A stretch of DNA of 51,144 nt, from the NCBI GenBank assembly GCA_001929475.1, contig LXFE01000491.1, forward strand, positions 9,672 to 60,815. Reading direction: 5' to 3'. Shown in pieces: positions 44,368-51,144 of the stretch (position 1 is its first letter; each line of letters starts with the position of its first letter). This stretch comes from Neolecta irregularis DAH-3 (taxonomy: Eukaryota; Ascomycota; Neolectomycetes; Neolectales; Neolectaceae). Under the pieces are notes generated by a model. It had not been told where the DNA came from and made no database searches. It saw only the letters and a program-made list of their open reading frames with translations. The translations under genes were made by a program, and so were the position numbers.

Positions 44368-46128
44368 TCAGACTAGGGTTATTAGCTTTGTACCTGACAT
44401 CTCATACTCGTTGCCTTGGCCACCAATCATTTGTTGAGGGAATGATGTTGGGATGGCATTCTGCATCATGCAAGCCGGAGTGTTGAATGGTTGGTTGTGA
44501 TATTGTTCCCACATAGTATCTGGTCTTCGTGTGGGCAATGTATTAAAGTTGACTCCAATCAACTGTGAATGGTCCAAATCATAAGTCTGGGTCAATGGCA
44601 TTTGAGGAGGGTTTATGATGCCTGAAGAACCGTGATTGACATACCCTCCACCAAATATAGGAGCTCCATAATTTGCATCCAATGATGTTGCGACAAACTC
44701 TGAACCAACCATAGAAGCAGGTGTACCAGCAACTGGTATCGAGAAATTTGCCACTGTATCCTCCTCAAAACCGCTTGTGTTGCAGCGGAGAGGGTGTCCG
44801 AGTCCGCTGTTTGCCCCAGCGAAGAGCGGATGATGAGGTACAGTTCCTTCAGGAAGGATCGGTAAAGACTGGCTTCGGTGTCGTCGAATGTACTGAAATG
44901 GATGGTTGAATCCCGAATGAAGGTCTAAATTGGAAATTTGCGACATAGTCGAATGAAGCGAATGACCAGATGCCGATCCTGCGATACCTACACCGGCTTG
45001 AGACTCAATATCACCACTTGAATCATAGAATGAATCATGAGCCTCCGCCACTGTATCTTTGTAGTGAATTAGGTTGGCGATACTAGGGTTGGCAGTGGTG
45101 AGTTCTTGAAATTGTTGTTTGAGTATCTTTAAAGGACCAATGATGACATGCTGTAGAACAGTTGATCCCTGCAAGTCTTCTGTGAAGTCTTCACATCGCT
45201 GCCACCCGCCGGCAGATGGAACTTCCATGTAGAAGATTGGGGGTCCAGATAATGTCAAAGTAGCTTTTCCAAACCGCTTCTGAATCTTATTGGTACTGTA
45301 TGGTATTTGTTGAATTGGTTGGAGAATAATTGCAGATATTGCTGCGAGAGGGAACTCTAGTTTGTAGCCCGTAGAATTGCTGTTGATATAATATGTGAAA
45401 CAATAGTCGCTTACGGAGAAGTAACAGACGAGATCCATCGATGTTTGAGCAGCTCGATGCCATGTTCCAATTGTCAGTGTCTTGCAGGCAAGTTGGGTGA
45501 TGACAACCCGAGAGTTTGCAGCAGCAAGAGGAACCAAGTAAGATGGAGGTCTCTGTATCATCGAGCCGGACATTGGATGGTAAGTATGGGATCTCATCAT
45601 AGATGGTCTCCCATCCATTCCAAGATCCGAGTCTGTGAATCCAGACATGGGGGATTCGGTTGATGCATCTGGATCTTCAGCACCACGACGCTGCAAGAGC
45701 TTCATTTTGGCACGACTAAAGCTGGTTAGTCATCCAAGATTAAGCTCGCACCGATTCTGAAACCAGATTTGGACGCTTCTCTCTGTCATTTGGATTGTCT
45801 GAGCAAGCGCCTGGCGAACTTTTGAGTTGGGAGTAGGATTGACAGCAAAGGTTTCTTCTAGAACCGAAAGTTGTTCTAAAGTAGCACGTTGACGCTTCTT
45901 GTTGACTTGCTGCTGTGTCAGACCAGAGGATCGATATCGACTTGGCGAAGACTTTCGACTGCCAACAGAAGGGGGCGAGGGCGTAGGGTTTGCAGGAGAT
46001 GGAGAATCATTGCTAGTATAATCTCCATGAGTCATATACGCTTCCGAAATTGACCCCGTGGGATAAATTGAGCTTGAATACATGGTAAAATCCAAAATGC
46101 CCTGATCTGCGCCGCACTTTTGTGACAT
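44368..46128 (-). CDS. homeobox transcription factor
   Basis: Exons 46128-45752 and 45715-44368 give 574 residues. The homeodomain is at about residues 77-135 (KKRQRATLEQLSVLEETF ... RSVQIWFQNRRAKMKLL), with helix 3 WFQNRRAK intact only after the 36-nt intron (45716-45751) is removed. A Ser/Pro-rich segment precedes it. The C-terminal part has a conserved fungal block (TLTIGTWHRAAQTSMDLVCY, YKLEFPLAAISAIIL) seen in homeobox regulators of filamentous ascomycetes, then a Gln/Asn/Pro-rich tail. It probably acts in the nucleus in development or stress. ATG at 46128 is the first Met; the frame stays open to 46668 without an ATG, so an upstream exon or very long leader is possible. Confidence 0.88.
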
Positions 46129-47217
46129 TAATAGTTGTGAACGGAATAGCGAATTCGCCGGATTCGTGACCTGCAGAGGAATGAGATGACACGTAAAGAA
46201 GTTGACGGTACCAGACGTAGCTCCAGACTTGTCGTTAAAAGCAAGTAAACCCAACTTCCTGAGGTTATAAAGAACGTAGAGAATTGCGAAATGAACCCCT
46301 GTAGCCTGACAGGAGATGGATTTAAGAGACAAACCAGAGCTTGAGCAGCTCTCGACAGGGGCCGGTCGGATAATAAGAAGACAGAGAGCCCAAATGCTGG
46401 ATCTGAGACCTTTAGGCTTTACACAAAGAAAGGCTGACTCTGGCTGCTGAGACCGTGCCAAGAACCGAAAGGAAGCCGCCGCAAACTGGGTCTGGCCGAG
46501 CAGGGGCGGGGACAAAGGCGGCAAGCCAAGATGCGAAACCCCAAGGGAAGAAAGAGAAATGAAGGACTGGACCTGCCTGTGCAGGAGAATCGTAAAGCGA
46601 AAACGATAATGTTGGATAGGAAAAGTTGGGTTTATGCTTGGTTTTAACCGCACCCCCAGGGAACACAATCGCCATCCAACCGGGCATTTTAGAGTTAGTC
46701 TATTGCGCGAGCTAGAGATCCTGAGATTGTCGAGGCGATCGTTTTTATTTATTTATCCGGGCAGGGCTATAAACGGCCGCATAGACAAGTGCCCATAGCA
46801 GGCGCGAATAGTATTTCCGTCACAGTGCTGTTATCTGTATTACGGCGGAAAAGACTGCAGTTGCAGGCAGACACAGCATTGAAGCGTGTTTGAGGCACCA
46901 TATGCGGGCAAAAGCCGCATGTTTCACTAATGTTTTAGGAGGTTGCCAAAAGTTGCCTTAAAGAGAGATCAGTGACATCGATGGCTGGTCGTATGGGCGC
47001 TGCTTAGCAAGAAATTATCTCGCCACCCCTGAGGTGGGTTCGACAGTATTCCCATTTGTACAAAACACCAGATGGGTTACCGGCTGGGACTATACACAGC
47101 CGGCCTCTATATAGAAAGACAAACTCCTAAAAAGAAACTCCGAGTCAGTTGACCACCCATTAAAGACCGCTCTCGAGTCGAGATCGCTGATCGATTGTTG
47201 AAACTTGACATGCCAGA
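46129..47217. other. intergenic, homeobox upstream region
   Basis: 1.1 kb. The left half (46129-46668) is an ATG-less open frame in phase with the homeobox CDS, likely 5' leader. The right half includes a GC-balanced stretch and the P4-ATPase 3' flank. No other gene recognised. Confidence 0.5.
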
Positions 47218-50200
47218 TCACATGGAACTGCCAATGTCTGGCGAATTCCGGGTCAAAGTGAGACCTGAAGCCGCGCTGTCTTGCGATGAGCCTTTGAACT
47301 TTAGCTTTTTTGACTTGAGCGCCACGGGCAGCTGCAAGAGGGACTCTTGCAGCCAGCTCGCCTGCAGTTCAGTCGCAGCATCCAACTCAAGGCGGGCTTT
47401 CGTAATCGGATCGCGTTCGAGTTCCTGAAATATATCGGTGTCGGTAGGGAACAGGATTCCGCGAATAGTGATCAAGGCGACGTCGAAAAATATACAAGCG
47501 GCAAGGGTACAAAACACAGTCAACCAAAAAGGCAAGTGGCGGCCAAAGCCCATCGTCAAGTTGCTTCGCACATTGTAAACGATATTATTCGAATATGTGA
47601 AACTGAGGATAATGTTCCAAAGGAACCTATAGCCATTAGCTGTATCTCTGCCAAATATTACCATCCTGAAACAGTAAGAAAGGAACTGAGATAGACGATA
47701 AACGTCAAATTATGCATCTCGATATACAGCAATTTAAAGCAAATAATGACAACGGCACATGTATACGTGAGATTTCCCAGCGTATAGAGCTGGATGTGAC
47801 CTGAATGGGCAGAAGAGGACCCATATGTTTTGTAAGGGATGAAAAACAATGCAAATGCCTGCAAAGCCGCGACAAGCATCCAACCAAAATAAATCCTTGT
47901 ATTAAAGGCCTTGTTTTGATTGCCTTTGGTGTATAGCTCGGGAACCGCAATTAGTGTCGTCGCAGATAAATCCTTTAGGAAAATTCCAATGACAAATACC
48001 GGAAGCGAAGTGAATAGTGTATTGAACATGGACAATGACCATTGCTCGTACAAACTAGTCCCTGTGAATCCGCAGAAATATTGGAATATAGCTTGAGTGA
48101 GGTAAAACTCCAATTCCTTGTAAAAAGTGCCCAATGTGTATTTTGAAAGGCGCACGTAATTCCATCGACCGTGAACGAGGAGCAGCTTTACCAAGAAGCG
48201 AAATTGAGCGATTGAATAATCAGAGCATCGAGCAGCTTGTAATCCTTCCTTTCCAGTAATTCCAATACCCACATGTGCCTCCTGGATCATTGCAATATCG
48301 TTTGCGCCATCTCCGATTGCCAGGATGACTGATTTTTTGACTCTCTTTCGAACGCCGGATACCATCGAAGCCTTTTGGCTAGGACTCGCGCGACAGCAAA
48401 TTACAGAGTCGGCTTTAATCGCCAGGTCCATGAATAATGTAAGAAGCGTTTCGTCGTCTTCGATACTGGCGAGAGTAAACCCGTCGATAACAACGACCGT
48501 ATGTGCATTTCGCCCGTCACAAATATCAAACACTGCTTGTGCCATCCGTCCGACCATGTCGACGCTGGCTAGATCGAGGATAACAAGAGTTGAATATTCC
48601 TTGATCATTCGGCATGAATGTCCAATGTTGATTGCCGTTTCACGTTTATCGCCGGTCAACATCCATAGTTTTATACCGGCCCTTCGAAGTTTATCGATTG
48701 CTTCCGGAACGCCGGCTTGCAGTTTATCCTCGATGGCAGTAGCCCCGCCCAATTCGAAATCTCTTTCAATAATTTCAGCAGCGTGTTCGATCTTTTCTTG
48801 GCGGTCGACGAGACTGGTGGTGGCTTCATGGTACAAGCGACGCCAGGAATTGTATTCTTGTTCCTTGAGCAATCGGTGACCGTACAAGAGGGTGCGAAGT
48901 CCTTCTGTTGCGAAATCTTGGATATGCTGGTAGGTCCGTTGTAAAACTAGACTATCTTCGCGAACGATGCTGTCCTCGATATCAATGTTGACTATAGATG
49001 TAACAGTTGGAGACATGTGTACAGACGGCGGTGGGTAGATGTCACCATGTTCTTGTCCCTCGAGGTTCCTCTGCCGAAGCCAGGTATCCAGCGTGCGAGC
49101 AGAGTTGAACGGGTTCGTACTAACACTGGGTCGAGCAATGTTTAAACTGGGCCGAGCGGCAGACACGCTATTTCTAGCCATTGCACGTTCTGCGGCAATA
49201 CTCTTTCGGTATATAGTCTGTTGGTGCACGGTTTGTGATTTTTCCCTGGCGAGATCAGTAAGGCGCAAGCGAGCGGTCATAATCGAGTCGGCCCCTTTAC
49301 AAAATATGCAAATGCGACCATCGGGAAAACGAAGGATAATTGACATTCGTTTGCGAGCGCTGGAGAATTCAATCACGTCCAGGATGGAATAGATTTCGAT
49401 GACAGGTTTATCAGGACCATTGGGGAAACTCTTGATAGTGACTGTGTTGACGCTACGATCGATATTGATGTAGCCCAACTCTTTTGCAGCAGTGACTAGA
49501 GCGACCTCGTCTGGAGAAGCAGCTTGGTATGTACACTCGCCGTTGTCTTCGCGCTTGGGTAAACAGGTATGACAGAGAGCCAAGGCCAGCAAGAAGAATC
49601 GCGCACGCCGGGCATATAGTTTATGAGGATGCGTTTGGATATAATGAAGCAAATCCAGTGTGGTGTAGCATGGTTGCACTTTCATCGGATCCGCAGACGA
49701 CTTCCACTGCGAAGCAGTTGAACCAGCACGCTGGAGATTAGACCTCAGGAAATCGACTGATTTCGACTCTGTAGGTGGATTGTAGGATTCCATTTCCAGA
49801 GCAGTATTTGCAGAAAGAGACGCGCTTCGCAAGAGGTGTTTTTTGCCTTTGACTTTGCGGTGTTTGTGATGCAGAAAGAGTTTTCCGGCTCCTGCTTCTG
49901 CTTCGCGTTGAATATCGAGCTCATGTAGCCAGGCGTAACCTGCGATCGAAAGCTTGCGAAAAACCATAATATTGTCAGTCAAGGTTCCCGTTTTATCGGA
50001 AAAGATAAAACTACAGGTCAGGAGATGTTTGTAAATGTACAATACCTAACTTGGCCTAGTTCTTCGTTTAGAGTTGCGGTTCGAGCTTCAGCGGGAGTAT
50101 CAGACTCTGCATGGTACATGTCGATATCCTGCTCCAAAAGAAACTTTTGGCAAAGTTTGATGATTTCCATGCTCACGTAAAGGGACAGGGGGATTAAAGT

Positions 50201-51144
50201 GTTGAAGAGAATGACAAAAGAAGCAGCGATAGGCATAAATGAAATGCGACCGCCTTCAAGATACCACGAATCATTTTCGGTGCTGGAGTGCCAGAATTGG
50301 TAGGCAGAGGTACAAAAGATTGCGAGAGCAATGACAAAGATGACGACTATAATAACGACTTTATTGACTCGCGCTTGTAAACTCGGAGCTTTGGTACGCA
50401 CGAATTTTTTGGAATTCATACGAATTTTCGATTCTTCTCCGCAGAAAACAACGAATCCGATGGCTGATTCTACATTTCGCAAAACGCTTCCTCGGTAAAT
50501 AATATGGTGATTTGTCAGCGAAAATGTTTGCGAGAGAGCGGTTATATTTCCTTGAAAGTTGTACAGGTCCTGATTGGGTTGTTCTGAATATAATACTGCG
50601 CGAAACAGGGCGAGGTTGTCGTCTGAACGGCATTGTTCGCTGACAGTCTGAAGCGCTACTTTGCTTTTGAGATTAGTTTCGCCGTCTAGAGCAGCAGTCT
50701 CGACATGTGCCGATCCGTCTTCGCCAGTGGAGTGCAGTAATATAATATCTGCAGGGACCCAGTCGTTCTGTTCAAGCTGAATAATATCACCGACTCTGAT
50801 ATCTTTCCATTTTGTAATGAGCCAGTGTGTTTTTGGCCGAAAGACTTTGGTGTGCTTGTTATTTTCTTCTTGGTCTTGTTTATGTCTCCTGTAGTCATCG
50901 CAGCCCTCTCGCGCCATAGAAACGGAGAGAAAGAAAAAGAGGGGGACGATGGTTGTATAGTTTCCTGTAGTCGACCATTCAGGAATCTAGACATGAATTT
51001 CGTCATAGCAACAGGGTACCATTTGCAAAATAGAAACCAAAAGGAAATACCTAAGGTCAGCGTGTTCAGGGAGCAATTGCACAAATTAGCGATTTTTGAA
51101 AACTGGGCCCAGATTTGCCGAGGGAGAAAGTTGTAGATGGTGTA
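47218..51144 (-). CDS. DNF3: P4-type phospholipid flippase, Dnf3-like (5' end beyond window)
   Basis: Exons 51144-51083, 51050-51020, 50986-50046, 50010-47662 and 47626-47218 give 1263 visible residues in frame from the right edge. The N-terminus is missing. Visible order: YNFLPRQIWAQFSKIANL, IPEWSTTG, actuator AALDGETNLK, phosphorylation site FSDKTGTLTDN, PDEVALVTAAKELG, LTGDKRETAINIGHSC, GDGANDIAMIQEAHVGIGIT, then the membrane helices. The DKTGTLTDN block followed by RKLSIAGYAWLHELD, and the long insert with Ser-rich repeats, point to the Dnf3 class rather than Drs2 or Dnf1. It flips phospholipid at Golgi/vesicle membranes. Introns are 32, 33, 35 and 35 nt. A further C-terminal exon cannot be excluded. 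Confidence 0.92.

Noticed and set aside
1-51144. tRNA, rRNA or CRISPR features
   Set aside because: I looked for T-loop GGTTCRANYCC cores and regular spacer arrays and found none that folds or repeats convincingly; without a covariance search small ncRNAs cannot be excluded.

Overview
The window is a gene-dense stretch of nuclear DNA from a filamentous ascomycete, most likely Pezizomycotina. The evidence is fungal-type genes with many spliceosomal introns, a HAM1-like protein, a Dnf3-type flippase, a PTM1 Golgi protein, OHCU decarboxylase and a complex I LYR subunit. The class could not be resolved. I rebuilt gene models by hand, checking that coding lengths are multiples of three and that conserved protein blocks join across each junction. 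About 25 genes result, most of them complete.

Layout. 1-135: 3' end of a possible membrane protein. 253-3590: OHCU decarboxylase, CDT2 (WD40) and RPL32 (minus). 3901-6258: eIF4B/TIF3 (minus), divergent from a Tim17-like membrane protein. 6259-7703: no recognisable gene. 7704-16262: FMP27/Hobbit-type bridge lipid-transfer protein. 16586-19897: prefoldin subunit 1, G-protein beta subunit, and a small acidic membrane-anchored protein. 19980-25367: RAD5, a GTAC-rich promoter, a small ORF, an ATG-free repeat-bearing leader and NDUFA6. 25545-28557: RPS3a, a CCDC137-like protein and a cytochrome b561-like protein. 29519-30140: decayed chromovirus (Ty3/gypsy) end. 30494-40854: DUF4211 protein, SEC14-like protein, GEP4, PTM1, DUF1308 protein, SRP9/21 and RNR2. 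41084-51144: HAM1-like protein, homeobox factor and Dnf3-type P4-ATPase, cut by the right edge.

The most striking feature is the splicing. About 85 introns were reconstructed. All but one are 31-47 nt (one is 51), and most are 33-41. Many filamentous ascomycete introns are 50-70 nt. Several end in AAG instead of YAG, two appear to lack any usable terminal AG, one gene contains a 9-nt microexon, and four genes have an intron at or directly after the start codon. Upstream of NDUFA6 a degenerate tandem array of intron-like units sits in a leader with no ATG for about 440 bp, and the start codon is created by splicing (A|TG).

Functionally the genes are mostly housekeeping and not an operon-like pathway. 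They cover translation (RPL32, RPS3a, eIF4B, SRP9/21, CCDC137-like), DNA replication and repair (CDT2, RAD5, RNR2), membrane lipid biology (FMP27, SEC14-like, GEP4, HAM1-like, Dnf3), folding (prefoldin), signalling (G beta) and energy metabolism (NDUFA6). Neighbouring genes are often divergent over 96-170 bp or convergent, so the region is compact apart from the transposon remnant and a few longer gaps.
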